Source: Micrococcaceae bacterium Sec5.7
GTDB lineage: Bacteria > Actinomycetota > Actinomycetes > Actinomycetales > Micrococcaceae
Direction: 5' to 3'
Assembly: GCA_039636785.1 (NCBI GenBank)
Contig: CP144169.1
Coordinates: 868,001-932,000, forward strand
DNA length: 64,000 nt
In this document: piece after piece, positions 8,570 through 16,994 of the stretch
Position numbering within the stretch: the stretch's first letter is position 1
Layout: the number at the start of each line of letters is the position of its first letter
Translations under genes and position numbers: made by a program
The notes under the pieces: generated by a model
The model's database searches: none
Told to the model about the DNA's origin: nothing
Seen by the model: only the letters and a program-made list of their open reading frames with translations

Positions 8570-8837
8570 CAACAGCCTGTTCGGTCAGTGCGTAGATCTG
8601 CCCAAGCCAGCTCCGCAATTGGGCGTCGACTTCTGCATCTGACGCAACGAGAATCTCATTGTGGACGCGGTTGGCGGAGACCCGCTCGCTGCGTCAGATC
8701 CGTCCGTCCTCCAGAGGATCCTTGGTGAGGGAGGTTTTCTTCGCCTCAACATCGAACGTCCCGATGTCCTGCAACAGCTTCAGCAGTGCGTTGTAATGGC
8801 ACCACAGACAGGGCGGTCCCGGATGGTGTCCAATGCG
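8570..8837 (-). pseudogene. remnant of a DUF5655-type protein
   Basis: In one minus-strand frame the translation reads LLKLLQDIGTFDVEAKKTS, then after a TGA at about 8691-8693 the same frame continues RSERVSANRVHNEIL and ends in DAQLRSWLGQIYALTEQA. Order and wording resemble the C-terminal half of DUF5655 proteins (acidic FxVE-KKTS, then VSANRxHNE, then a WLxxAY helix), but the segment normally between KKTS and the second half is missing. An in-frame stop, internal deletion and unrecognisable N-terminus mark it as broken. The family call is from memory. Confidence 0.5.
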
Positions 8838-9113
8838 GTGTCCATGTCCCCACATTAGTCCGACCCATGTGAGATTTCCGTAGACCGCGGGGCGCGAGAC
8901 TCCCAGCATCTTGCCTATGCTGCAACCTCTGGCGGAACCCCGGCAGCAGGGACGTCCTTGCAGGTTTCCCGCGTGCCTCCTTGGCAGGGCGCAGAAAGCA
9001 GATTTGTTGATTTTGCTTGTCTTCGCGTGCGCCCGGGCTTAGCTTTGTGCTGGGAACACACCGCGGAGAACCCGATGACAGGTCATGTTCCCTCAGACAG
9101 AGGAGCACGACAG

Positions 9114-9362
9114 ATGTCGACCATCTCCATCCCGCACGCCCAGATGGCCCCGATTCTGAACCGCAGCGAAACCGAACCCGGTGTTCTGCAGTTCGGCGGG
9201 GACTACATCCACTGCGGTGAACCGATGACGACCCAGGGCAACGATCTGCGCAGCATCTACGCGCCGGTGCACACCGCACGACCCGCAGTGGAGCTGCTGG
9301 AGGTCTACCTGCGAACGAAAGTCCTGCACTGCGGCTGCGGCTTCCAGATGGAAATCCCCTAG
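9114..9362 (+). CDS. small Cys-containing hypothetical protein, 82 aa
   Basis: A small protein starting at ATG 9114 with GAGGAG eight to ten bases upstream. It carries two cysteine knots: IHCGEPM near residue 40 and LHCGCGFQM at the C-terminus, which together look like a single metal site. No membrane segment is predicted. The longer frame starting at 8958 has no comparable ribosome binding site. I do not recognise the family; a zinc-binding small protein is the most I can infer. Context is a decayed accessory region. Confidence 0.65.
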   Translation: MSTISIPHAQMAPILNRSETEPGVLQFGGDYIHCGEPMTTQGNDLRSIYAPVHTARPAVELLEVYLRTKVLHCGCGFQMEIP

Positions 9363-9398
9363 GGATCTTCATCCACACATGTCGGCAGTGGAAGCGAT

Positions 9399-10274
9399 CT
9401 AAGAGATTCCCACATGGTTCTCAACTTCCCCAACCGCTGGCCGGTAGGACTTGCGGGGGCGGATACGGACGACCCGCAAACGCGGCAGCGCCAGCAGGAG
9501 ACTTAAGTCGCCGTCTTGGACCTTCGTTGTGCCGTACGCGAAGAGTTCCTCGAGGTATTGCAGTGAAGAGAGTGGATGAAGTGAGTCGATGTCACCGCAG
9601 TCGCCGATGTTCAGGGTCTTGAGCGATCTAAGGTTCCGAATCGGTGCCAAGCTTGTGACTTTCCGGCAGGCTTCCAATTTCAGCGTGTGAAGGACCGTGT
9701 TCTCCGTGGTCGAGTCAAAGCCTGAAATATCGTTCAGCCGTGAGCCACGGAATATACCGAGTTCACCCAATTGAGTCAGATCCTGAAAGCCTTTCAATGA
9801 CTGGATCTTGGGTCGGTCCTTCATCCGGATGCTCTCCAATAGCGGGTTTGCCTTGAAGACGGTCAGGTCAGGAGCGTCAAAGTACAGAACAAATATGCGT
9901 TTGAGCTCAGGAACGTCTGAAATCGTGTCGCGTACCTGCCCCCAGCCTGCGCCGAGATCTTGGAGCCCTGACAACAGGGAAAGGTCCAGCGTCGCTGAAG
10001 GCGCCGTCAGGACCTCTAGCTTGCGGAGGGTCGCGGCTAGCCGGTATATGGGAGAAAGATCGGTGACGCTCCTGTCTAGAATTTTGAGCCGTTTGATTGG
10101 CCATTCGCGGAGAAAATCGAGGTCCGGCTCTGCGTACCCGAGGGCATAGTTCAGCACCAAACCGTCGGCGTGACCGGCGGTCAGCACCTCGGTACAGGCT
10201 GTGGTCCAGATACCCTTAACAACCAGGTCTATCCCGTCGTCAACATGCGCCAGCTCAAACCCAATGTCGTCCAT
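9399..10274 (-). CDS. leucine-rich-repeat protein, probable immunity protein
   Basis: A 291-residue cytosolic protein with no signal peptide. The middle and C-terminal parts contain at least six degenerate LRR units, for example LKLEACRKVTSLAPIRNLRS, LKTLNIGDCGDIDSLHPL and LEELFAYGTTKVQDGDL, giving a curved binding scaffold. The ATG at 10274 lies four bases after the stop (TAG at 10279-10281) of a decayed Rhs C-terminal toxin reading. That toxin-then-immunity spacing is the main reason for the immunity call. It is intact although the toxin is not. Alternative: a generic LRR protein. In-frame starts exist upstream at 10373 and 10376 but fall inside the toxin remnant. Confidence 0.7.
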   Translation of the reverse strand: MDDIGFELAHVDDGIDLVVKGIWTTACTEVLTAGHADGLVLNYALGYAEPDLDFLREWPIKRLKILDRSVTDLSPIYRLAATLRKLEVLTAPSATLDLSLLSGLQDLGAGWGQVRDTISDVPELKRIFVLYFDAPDLTVFKANPLLESIRMKDRPKIQSLKGFQDLTQLGELGIFRGSRLNDISGFDSTTENTVLHTLKLEACRKVTSLAPIRNLRSLKTLNIGDCGDIDSLHPLSSLQYLEELFAYGTTKVQDGDLSLLLALPRLRVVRIRPRKSYRPAVGEVENHVGIS

Positions 10275-10278
10275 GGCT

Positions 10279-10860
10279 CTACCGTACATAAGGCTGGTCA
10301 GGCATGAGAGCAAATCGCTTGGGTCCAATCGGATTAACCCTGTTGGCGAGGTTGCTGATTCCACCAAGTCCATCAATTGCCTTTGTTCTACAATTTCGCG
10401 CTGTTTCTTTCCCCCGGAAACGGCAGTTCTTTCCGCCGCTGCGGCTTGGTCTACGGTTGTCCTTCTGTCTCGAACGTGCTCTGCAAGCCGCCTGGGTATG
10501 TTTCGGGACTGGCCTACGTATGTTCCTTAGTACGAATGCCCCGGCGACGACGCAGCCGACACCGGCGGTCCCGGCGCAGAGCGCCACACGGGCAACGATT
10601 CCGGCAACCATGCCGACGGTTTCCCAGTTCCACCAGCTGCTTGCCTGGGCGGCGCGCGAATGCCGGGGTGGGCACGAAGACCTGGGGCCGGGTCGGGCAC
10701 GTAGGCTACGGGTTTGCCGACGGTGGCGTTGTGGTGGTGCTGGCCGGCCCCGGGGCCGTCCGTTACCCAAGGTCCGTTGGGTGCGAGCCCGCTGGTGTCG
10801 GACTGGTTAACGGGGTCGCCGTTGGCGTAGAGGTAGGGGGAGTAGTTTTGGCTTCGGCGA
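10279..10860 (-). pseudogene. Rhs C-terminal toxin remnant (GIY-YIG-like), frameshifted
   Basis: Read 5' to 3' on the minus strand. 10850-10791 gives SPYLYANGDPVNQSDTSG, the end of an Rhs-repeat core. 10640-10531, in a second frame, gives the hydrophobic linker TVGMVAGIVARVALCAG. 10527-10378, back in the first frame, gives YVGQSRNIPRRLAEHV and AVSGGKKQREIVEQRQ, a GIY-YIG-like nuclease signature. 10378-10279, in the second frame again, gives IDGLGGISNLANRVNPIGPK and ends at TAG. At least three frame changes and the absence of the large Rhs body show a broken, orphan C-terminal module. Domain assignment is from motif recognition. Confidence 0.65.
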
Positions 10861-11215
10861 GGTCCAGGATCGGGTCGGGGGGGGGTGCAGGCAGAGGTGA
10901 GGTCAGGGCTGTGGACCGGCACCCCTGGCTGTGAATTATCGCCATTCACGCCGCGCCAGGCACCCCGTCGGAGACGAGGGTCAGTACCGGGCACCGCTGG
11001 TTCCTGATCCGGATCCAGCGGCCGGCCCCTTGCCTCGACAACGACGCCGGGAGCCCGGCTCAACGGTGAGCGCGGCGCTCCGTCCAGCGTTCTGCAAAAG
11101 CCTCGAAACATCGGGGAAACCCCCTCGAATTCAAGCATCCGTTGCATCGACTCCAAGAAACCGCCGGGCGTTATCGGGACAAAAACCCGGGTGAGGCGGG
11201 GCGTAGGCTGTTGCC
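10861..11215. other. non-coding stretch with a G9 run
   Basis: About 355 bp without a supported gene. The minus-strand frame of the Rhs remnant stays open here, but its translation is Pro/Arg-rich and does not resemble Rhs repeats. A run of nine G at 10877-10885 sits where the Rhs reading is lost. The last 60 bp must contain the promoter of the oxidoreductase gene at 11216. Confidence 0.5.
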
Positions 11216-12679
11216 ATGACGGCACAGGTTGTTGAGCGTGAATTCGATGTCATTGTGATCGGCGCAGGGGCTGTGGGGGAAAACGTCGCGGACCGTGTGG
11301 TCCAGGGTGGCTTGACGGCGGTCCTGATCGAAGCCGAACTCGTGGGCGGAGAATGCTCGTACTGGGCCTGCTTGCCGTCCAAAGCCCTGATCCGCCCCGG
11401 AACTGCTCTTCACGGCGCCCAGACGGTGCCCGGTGCGAAAAAAGCAGTCACCCGGACCCTCGACGCCGCCGCCGTCCTCAAGCGCCGGGATTACTTCACC
11501 TCCAACTGGCAGGATGACAGCCAGGTCAAGTGGATTGAGGACACCGGAATCGAGCTGATCCGCGGACACGGCTGGATCACGGGGCCCCGAGCAGTGGACG
11601 TAGCCGGGCTGGACGGCAACAGCTACGCGCTCACGGCGCGTCACGCCGTCGTGCTGGCAACGGGTTCGACCCCCAATATGCCGCCCATAAACGGCCTGGC
11701 CGAGCTGGAATTCTGGGGCACCCGCGAAGCCACCTCCGCCCAGGAGATCCCCGAAACGCTGGCTGTTCTGGGCGGCGGAGTTGCCGGGGCAGAACTGGCC
11801 CAGGCCTTTGCGCGTCTGGGATCGGACGTTGCCCTGGTGGCCCGGCACGGGCTGCTGGGCAATTTCCCCGGAGAAGCAGCGAAACTGGTGGCTGCCGGTC
11901 TCCGCGCTGACGGTGTGGAACTGCACCTCAACACCGGGACAAAGAGCGTCTACGAAAACGACGACGGATCCGTCACCCTCACGCTCGACGGCGGCGCCAC
12001 GATCACGGCGGACAAACTCCTGGTTACCACCGGGCGGCACCCTGCGCTGGAAGGACTCGGACTGGAAAGCCTGGGCCTGGCGGCACCGGACGGCAAGCCT
12101 TTGAAGCTCACCACCGATTCCACCGGTCTCGTTGAGGGAGCAGCGAACGACGGCGGCAGCGGCCTTTGGCTCTACGCGGTTGGGGACGCCGCCGGCAAGG
12201 TTTTGCTGACGCACCAAGGCAAATACGAAGCCCGTGCCACCGGCGATGCCATCGCGGCACGGGCAAAAGGTGAACTGCACGGGGCGCCGGCTGCGTGGAG
12301 CCGCTACGCCCATACCGCCAACGAGCACGCCGTCCCGAACCTGGTCTTCACTGACCCGGAACTGGCGAACGTGGGCCGTACCGTGCAGCAGGCCAAGAAG
12401 GACGGATACAACGTATCCTCCGTGGAGCTCCCCATTGCCGTTGCCGGTTCCTCGTTGCACGCCGAGCACTATGAGGGCTGGGCCCAACTGGTGGTCGACG
12501 AAGACCGGAAGGTGCTCCTCGGCGCAACGTTTGCAGGCCCTGATGTGGCCGAGCTCCTGCACGCCGCCACCATTGCGGTGGTGGGCGAGGTGCCGCTTGA
12601 CAGGCTGTGGCACGCGGTCCCGGCCTACCCCACCATCAGCGAAGTCTGGCTCCGGCTGCTCGAAGATTACGGCCTCTAG
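11216..12679 (+). CDS. FAD-dependent pyridine nucleotide-disulfide oxidoreductase
   Basis: A 487-residue class I flavoprotein disulfide reductase, related to dihydrolipoamide dehydrogenase and mercuric reductase. It has the FAD Rossmann motif VIGAGAVGENVAD at 12-24, the redox-active pair in GGECSYWACLPSKA near 43-56 (C-x4-C as in the family), the NAD site LGGGVAGAELAQAFARLG near 185-202, the second FAD motif LYAVGDAAGKVLLTH near 320, and a dimer-domain histidine in HAVPAYPTISE. Both cysteines and the His are kept, so it should be active. The electron acceptor is unknown and no partner genes flank it. Confidence 0.9.
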   Translation: MTAQVVEREFDVIVIGAGAVGENVADRVVQGGLTAVLIEAELVGGECSYWACLPSKALIRPGTALHGAQTVPGAKKAVTRTLDAAAVLKRRDYFTSNWQDDSQVKWIEDTGIELIRGHGWITGPRAVDVAGLDGNSYALTARHAVVLATGSTPNMPPINGLAELEFWGTREATSAQEIPETLAVLGGGVAGAELAQAFARLGSDVALVARHGLLGNFPGEAAKLVAAGLRADGVELHLNTGTKSVYENDDGSVTLTLDGGATITADKLLVTTGRHPALEGLGLESLGLAAPDGKPLKLTTDSTGLVEGAANDGGSGLWLYAVGDAAGKVLLTHQGKYEARATGDAIAARAKGELHGAPAAWSRYAHTANEHAVPNLVFTDPELANVGRTVQQAKKDGYNVSSVELPIAVAGSSLHAEHYEGWAQLVVDEDRKVLLGATFAGPDVAELLHAATIAVVGEVPLDRLWHAVPAYPTISEVWLRLLEDYGL

Positions 12680-12692
12680 ATCAAGGAGCGCC

Positions 12693-12756
12693 AACGGACA
12701 CGTGGGGCCCCCGAATCCGGCGATGTCTGTGCGTTTTTGGGCCTCAAGTGTCCGTT
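12693..12756. repeat. imperfect palindromic intergenic element
   Basis: AACGGACAC at 12693-12701 and GTGTCCGTT at 12748-12756 form a stem around a GGGCC-rich middle. It follows the oxidoreductase stop and may serve as its terminator. It belongs to the same general class as the other intergenic hairpins in this window, although the sequence differs. Confidence 0.45.
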
Positions 12757-12794
12757 CATGCTGACTGTTTGGTCACATGGCAGACATTCTATTT

Positions 12795-12812
12795 GAACTG
12801 ACCAGTCAGTTC
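12795..12812. promoter_or_regulatory. palindromic operator, probable TetR site
   Basis: Perfect 8-bp arms GAACTGAC and GTCAGTTC around CA lie 43 bases before the start of the ABC/YhgE/TetR operon. Size and spacing are typical of TetR-family operators, and the operon encodes its own TetR protein, so autoregulation is likely. Confidence 0.65.
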
Positions 12813-12854
12813 GGTTAGCCTTGGTGTGGATAAACAATCTGCGAAAGGCCACCA

Positions 12855-13559
12855 TTGCTCTCCGTACAACAGCTCCATGTGAACGGTCGACAGGATGATC
12901 TGCTCCCGCCCACCTCACTGCAGGCCAAGCGCGGCGAACTCCTGCTCGTTTCCGGCGATCGCCAGGACCGGCGCACGGCACTCGCACTCACCCTCAGCGG
13001 CCGGATGAAGCCCACCGACGGCCTCATCAGCTGGGACGGCAAGGCCAGGATCAAGCCGCTCCGCCTCGCAAGCGCAATCGTGGATTCCCCTGGTGTCAAC
13101 GAACCCGAACAGCACCTGAGCGTGCGCGATCTGGTCACCGAGGACCTGGCCCTGATCCCCCGCCGCTACCGCGGCGCGCTCCTGAGCAAGCCGTGGCTCA
13201 AGGTCAACCGCTTCGAGGATATCGCGGACCTGTGGGCGGAGCAGCTCCCGCCGGAACGCCGGATCGAACTTCTCACCGCCCTGGCCCTGGCCAACCCGCA
13301 CACCGACCTCCTGGTGGTGGACTCCCCCGACCGCCACGGCGCAGATGTTGCGAACTGGCTTCCGCGCCTCGAAAGGCTGGCGTACGACGGCGGCCGGCCG
13401 CTCGCCGTCGTCGCCACCGTTACTGCCCTCCCGGACAACTGGACTGGACCTGCCGCGGTGATCGGCAACTCAGTCCGCCATGCCGGATCAGCCCGGGCCG
13501 ACGCAATCCTGCCCGTAGAACCGAATCAAACCCGACTCGAAACCGAGGACGTAAAGTGA
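12855..13559 (+). CDS. degenerate ABC transporter ATP-binding-like protein
   Basis: A 234-residue protein that follows the ABC ATPase layout but has lost key residues. The P-loop position reads GDRQDRRT, lacking the second glycine and with Arg in place of Lys. No LSGGQ signature is present, and the Walker B region LLVVDSPDRHG keeps the Asp but lacks the catalytic Glu. TTG at 12855 is the start, with AAAGG seven bases upstream. The last codons overlap the start of the YhgE/Pip gene, so they are translationally coupled. A structural or regulatory partner of the membrane protein is more likely than an active ATPase. Confidence 0.8.
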   Translation: MLSVQQLHVNGRQDDLLPPTSLQAKRGELLLVSGDRQDRRTALALTLSGRMKPTDGLISWDGKARIKPLRLASAIVDSPGVNEPEQHLSVRDLVTEDLALIPRRYRGALLSKPWLKVNRFEDIADLWAEQLPPERRIELLTALALANPHTDLLVVDSPDRHGADVANWLPRLERLAYDGGRPLAVVATVTALPDNWTGPAAVIGNSVRHAGSARADAILPVEPNQTRLETEDVK

Positions 13560-15592
13560 CTGTGCTGCGGCTGGCCCGCTCCGAACTCAAGCGCATGACC
13601 GGCGGGCTGCTGCCCAAGCTGACCATCCTGGCCCTGGCCCTGGTGCCGTTGCTGTATGGCGCCGTGTACCTCTACGCGAACTGGGATCCGTACGGCAATC
13701 TGAACCAGATCGATGCTGCTCTGGTGGTCGAGGACGCGGGTGCCAAGTCGAGCGACGGCACCGAGCTGCAGGCAGGCAAAAAGGTGGCGGACAGCCTGGT
13801 TGACGGGCATGTGTTCAACTGGAAAACGGTGCCGACCGCGGAGGAAGCCGATCAGGGAGTCAGCAGCGGCAAGTACGCGTTCGCGCTCAAGATCCCCAAG
13901 GATTTCTCCACAAATCTGGTGTCCCCCGGCAGCTTCGACTCCGCCAGCCAGGCCATGCTGAACGTCACCACCAACGATGCCAACAACTACCTCCTGAGCA
14001 CCATCGTGGACAAGCTGACCACCGCCGTTCACTCCACCGTGGCCAAGGAAGTGGGCGAGGAAACGGCCACCCAGCTGCTCACCGGGTTCGGCACCATCCA
14101 TTCACAGATGCTCAAGGCGGCCGACGGCGCGGGGAAGCTGGCCGACGGTGTTGCCACGCTCCGGGACGGCACCGTGACGCTTCACGCGGGCACCACCGAG
14201 CTGAGCAACGGCGTCGGCGAGCTGTACAACGGACAGGTCAGACTCCGGGACGGCGCCAATCAGCTGACCTCGGGTGCCGGCCAGCTCAGCAGCGGGTTGA
14301 CGCAGCTGAAGGACAAAACGTCTACCCTGCCAACCGATACCCAGACGCTTGCCAACGGCGCGGCCCAGGTGGCCGCCGGCAATGCCGCGCTTAACACAAA
14401 AGTTCAGGACGTCGTCGGGCAACTCGAAGCCGCTGACCAGGGCGTCAGGACGCGTGTGGTGGAGTCAAACAGCCGCCTGATTGCCGCCGGGGTCCTGACC
14501 CAGGAGCAGGCGGATCAGATCCTGGCTGACTTTGATGCGGCTGCCGTGTCCAGCCCGGTTGCCGATGCCAAGGCAAAAATCCAGACCGACGCCGCCCAGA
14601 TCCAGCAGCTCTCGGACGGCTCCGCGGCCGTCAGTGCAGGCGCCGCCCAGTTGGCGGGTGCCACCCCCGCCCTGAAGGATGCCATCGTCCAGGCATCAAG
14701 CGGTGCCGACCAGCTCCACACTGGTTCGGCCACGCTGGCGGCGGGCGAACAGACCGCGCTGGACGGTGCGGGCAGGCTCGCCGAAGGAGCGCGGAAGCTC
14801 GACGACGGCGCGGCCAGGCTTGAGAGCGGCGCGGGAACCGCAGCCCAGGGCTCCCGGACCCTGGCCGCCGAGATCGCCAAAGGCGCCGGCCAGGTGCCCA
14901 ACCCCGACGACGCCCAGAAAAGCAGTCTCTCCGAGGTCATTGCGGACCCGGTTGCCGTCAGCAACGTCTCGCAGGCGAAAGCCAGCTCCTACGGGGCCGG
15001 ACTCGCCCCGTTCTTCCTCACCCTGGCCCTGTGGATCGGTGTGTTTATGCTGATCCAGGCCATGCGTCCCATCACCCAGCGGGCCTTGGCGTCGAACGCG
15101 CCGGCGTGGAAAATCGCCGTCGGGGGCTGGCTTCCGTTCCTGGCCGTATCAGTGGTGCAGGCGAGCCTGCTGACCCTGGTGGTAGATGTGGGGCTGGGGC
15201 TGAACCCGGCGCATCCGGTATTGATGTGGCTGTTCATGCTGGCCGCAGCCATGGCGTTCAGCGCCATCATCCAGGGCGTGGTGGCGTTGCTCGGATCGCC
15301 CGGCAAGCTGGTGGTGCTCATTCTTCTGGTGCTGCAGCTGGTGTCATCCGGCGGCACGTTCCCCTGGCAGACCACTCCGCAGCCACTGCATGTGGTGCAC
15401 GAGATCCTGCCCATGGGCTATGTGGTGACCGGCATGCGGCACCTGATCTATGGCGCGGACCTGTCCATGATTCTCCCCACCGTGCTGGGCCTCCTTGGCT
15501 ACACCTTGCTTGGAGCCGCATTGTCCACGCTGGCTGTCCACAAGCACAAATTCTGGACCCTGAAGACCCTGAAACCGGAGATCGCCGTATGA
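13556..15592 (+). CDS. YhgE/Pip-domain membrane protein
   Basis: A 678-residue membrane protein of the YhgE/Pip (phage infection protein) type. One TM helix lies at about 20-40 (LTILALALVPLLYGAVYLYA). A large extracellular region follows with heptad-like LxDGxxxLxxG repeats near 190-260 and 380-440. Five or six C-terminal TM helices (about 475-665) resemble ABC-2 permeases. The GTG start overlaps the previous stop (GTGA) and the stop overlaps the next ATG (ATGA), giving a tight operon. Members are linked to export of polymers or virulence factors and to phage entry; the substrate here is unknown. Confidence 0.92.
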   Translation: MTVLRLARSELKRMTGGLLPKLTILALALVPLLYGAVYLYANWDPYGNLNQIDAALVVEDAGAKSSDGTELQAGKKVADSLVDGHVFNWKTVPTAEEADQGVSSGKYAFALKIPKDFSTNLVSPGSFDSASQAMLNVTTNDANNYLLSTIVDKLTTAVHSTVAKEVGEETATQLLTGFGTIHSQMLKAADGAGKLADGVATLRDGTVTLHAGTTELSNGVGELYNGQVRLRDGANQLTSGAGQLSSGLTQLKDKTSTLPTDTQTLANGAAQVAAGNAALNTKVQDVVGQLEAADQGVRTRVVESNSRLIAAGVLTQEQADQILADFDAAAVSSPVADAKAKIQTDAAQIQQLSDGSAAVSAGAAQLAGATPALKDAIVQASSGADQLHTGSATLAAGEQTALDGAGRLAEGARKLDDGAARLESGAGTAAQGSRTLAAEIAKGAGQVPNPDDAQKSSLSEVIADPVAVSNVSQAKASSYGAGLAPFFLTLALWIGVFMLIQAMRPITQRALASNAPAWKIAVGGWLPFLAVSVVQASLLTLVVDVGLGLNPAHPVLMWLFMLAAAMAFSAIIQGVVALLGSPGKLVVLILLVLQLVSSGGTFPWQTTPQPLHVVHEILPMGYVVTGMRHLIYGADLSMILPTVLGLLGYTLLGAALSTLAVHKHKFWTLKTLKPEIAV

Positions 15593-16236
15593 GCACGCTG
15601 GAGAGCGGCACGCCGCAATCCGGTGCCGCTGAATCCGGCGAGAAGAAGCTCCGCCCGGAACGCACCAACGTGACCAAACAGAAGCTCTTCGAGGCGTCCA
15701 TGGAGCTGATCGGCGAACGCGGCGCGGCCGGAGTGACCGTAGATGAAATCGCCGCTGCGGCCGGCGTCTCCAAGGGGACCGTCTACTACAACTTCGGCAG
15801 CAAGTCCGATCTCATCGCGCAGCTGCTCCGCCATGGTGTGGACATCCTGCTGGCCCGGCTTCTGAGCGTGAGGGGTGATTCCGCTGATCCGCTGGTGGCC
15901 ATGGATGCGATGATCGGCCAGGCTATGGACTTCATGGCGGAATACCCGTCCTTTGCCCGGCTCTGGGTCAGCGAAAACTGGCGCACGCCCAGCGAATGGC
16001 AGGACACGTTTGCCGAACTCCGGAGCCGGCTGCTGGAAGTGATCGGCGCGGCCATCGAAGGCGTGGCTGCCGTTTACACCGTGGACCGGTCGATCTCCCG
16101 CGGCAGCCTGGAGACGGCCATCTTCGGAGCCTGCTTTGTGGTGGGACTTGACCGGCAGACGTACAGCCCCGAGCGCACCCGTGACCAAAGTGTTGCAGCC
16201 ATCATGGCTATCATGCGCGGCTACGTGGTGAAGTAG
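15589..16236 (+). CDS. TetR/AcrR-family transcriptional regulator
   Basis: A 215-residue regulator with a disordered N-terminal tail of about 25 residues, then the TetR helix-turn-helix (VTVDEIAAAAGVSKGTVYYN near 50-68) and a helical ligand domain. It overlaps the YhgE/Pip stop by four bases and is the last gene of the operon. The 18-bp palindrome before the operon is its likely site, so it probably represses the degenerate ABC and YhgE/Pip genes until an inducer, perhaps the exported compound, binds. Confidence 0.93.
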   Translation: MSTLESGTPQSGAAESGEKKLRPERTNVTKQKLFEASMELIGERGAAGVTVDEIAAAAGVSKGTVYYNFGSKSDLIAQLLRHGVDILLARLLSVRGDSADPLVAMDAMIGQAMDFMAEYPSFARLWVSENWRTPSEWQDTFAELRSRLLEVIGAAIEGVAAVYTVDRSISRGSLETAIFGACFVVGLDRQTYSPERTRDQSVAAIMAIMRGYVVK

Positions 16237-16250
16237 CCTTCCCGTCAGCG

Positions 16251-16994
16251 ATGATTAGTCCCATGGGCCACATGGGTAACAGCGGGAAGACCGCCATCGG
16301 AGCGGTTTTTGCTGCCCTGGGCATGCTGGTGCTGACGGCCATCACCCTGGAAGAAGCGGTGATGTTCACGTTTCTGGGTGTGGTGGCGGTTGGTTACGTG
16401 GCATCCGTCGCGGAAGTTTTTGCCCGACGGCGGTACTTGGCCGTGGTGTTGGGCAGCCTGGGGACCAGCCTGTTCATCGGCTTCACCATTGCGTTCCTTC
16501 GCATGTGGGGGCTTGCGTTCAACCAGGACGCGGCAGCCCTCGGAACGGCGGTGACCACCAAGGATTCGGACATCTACTTCTACCTGGCGGCGGTCACCGG
16601 GTCCCTGACGCTGCTGGTGCTGTTCGGCGGAGCTGTGTGGCCTGCCGGCAAGCGGCTGCGTGCACGTTCCAGGATCTCAACGTCCAAGCGGCGGCCGGCA
16701 TCCGCCGCGGCTCGTCCAGCAGCTCGTCCAGCGGCCAGGCCGGGGCAGCGCCCGGCTCAGGGAACCTCGACCTCTCGGGGTGCCGCTTCGCGGCTGCCCG
16801 CTTCACGGGTGCCCGCTTCACGGGTGCCCGCTTCACGGGTGCCCAGTTCCCGGGTGGCGGCAACGCCAGCCAAGCGTCCGGCGTCGCCCGCGTCTTCGGT
16901 CCGCAAGCCGGCGGCCAAGTCTTCTGTGCCCAGGGCCTCTGGGCCCAAGTCTGCCGCACGCAAACCGGCCGCCAAGCCGGAACCCCGCCGCTGA
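16251..16994 (+). CDS. hypothetical membrane protein with basic Ala/Pro-rich tail
   Basis: A 247-residue protein with four predicted TM helices in the first 135 residues (for example IGAVFAALGMLVLTAI and LTLLVLFGGAVW), then a cytosolic or surface tail rich in Ala, Pro, Arg, Ser and Lys. The tail includes four 15-bp DNA repeats encoding ASRVP units. The last 238 bases overlap, antisense, the extended 3' end of the EamA gene. The membrane part resembles no family I can name. The start may be the ATG at 16251 or the one 12 bases on. Confidence 0.7.
   Translation: MISPMGHMGNSGKTAIGAVFAALGMLVLTAITLEEAVMFTFLGVVAVGYVASVAEVFARRRYLAVVLGSLGTSLFIGFTIAFLRMWGLAFNQDAAALGTAVTTKDSDIYFYLAAVTGSLTLLVLFGGAVWPAGKRLRARSRISTSKRRPASAAARPAARPAARPGQRPAQGTSTSRGAASRLPASRVPASRVPASRVPSSRVAATPAKRPASPASSVRKPAAKSSVPRASGPKSAARKPAAKPEPRR

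Noticed and set aside
10861..11225. upstream extension of the Rhs reading frame
   Set aside because: The frame stays open but the translation is Pro/Arg-rich without YD-type repeats, so it is not part of the Rhs remnant.
11171..12694. 507-codon open frame on the minus strand
   Set aside because: It mirrors the flavoprotein reductase gene; the plus-strand frame has intact FAD, NAD and redox motifs.
16796..16855. short tandem repeats as a possible CRISPR array
   Set aside because: The 15-bp units are contiguous, have no spacers and are in-frame coding repeats.
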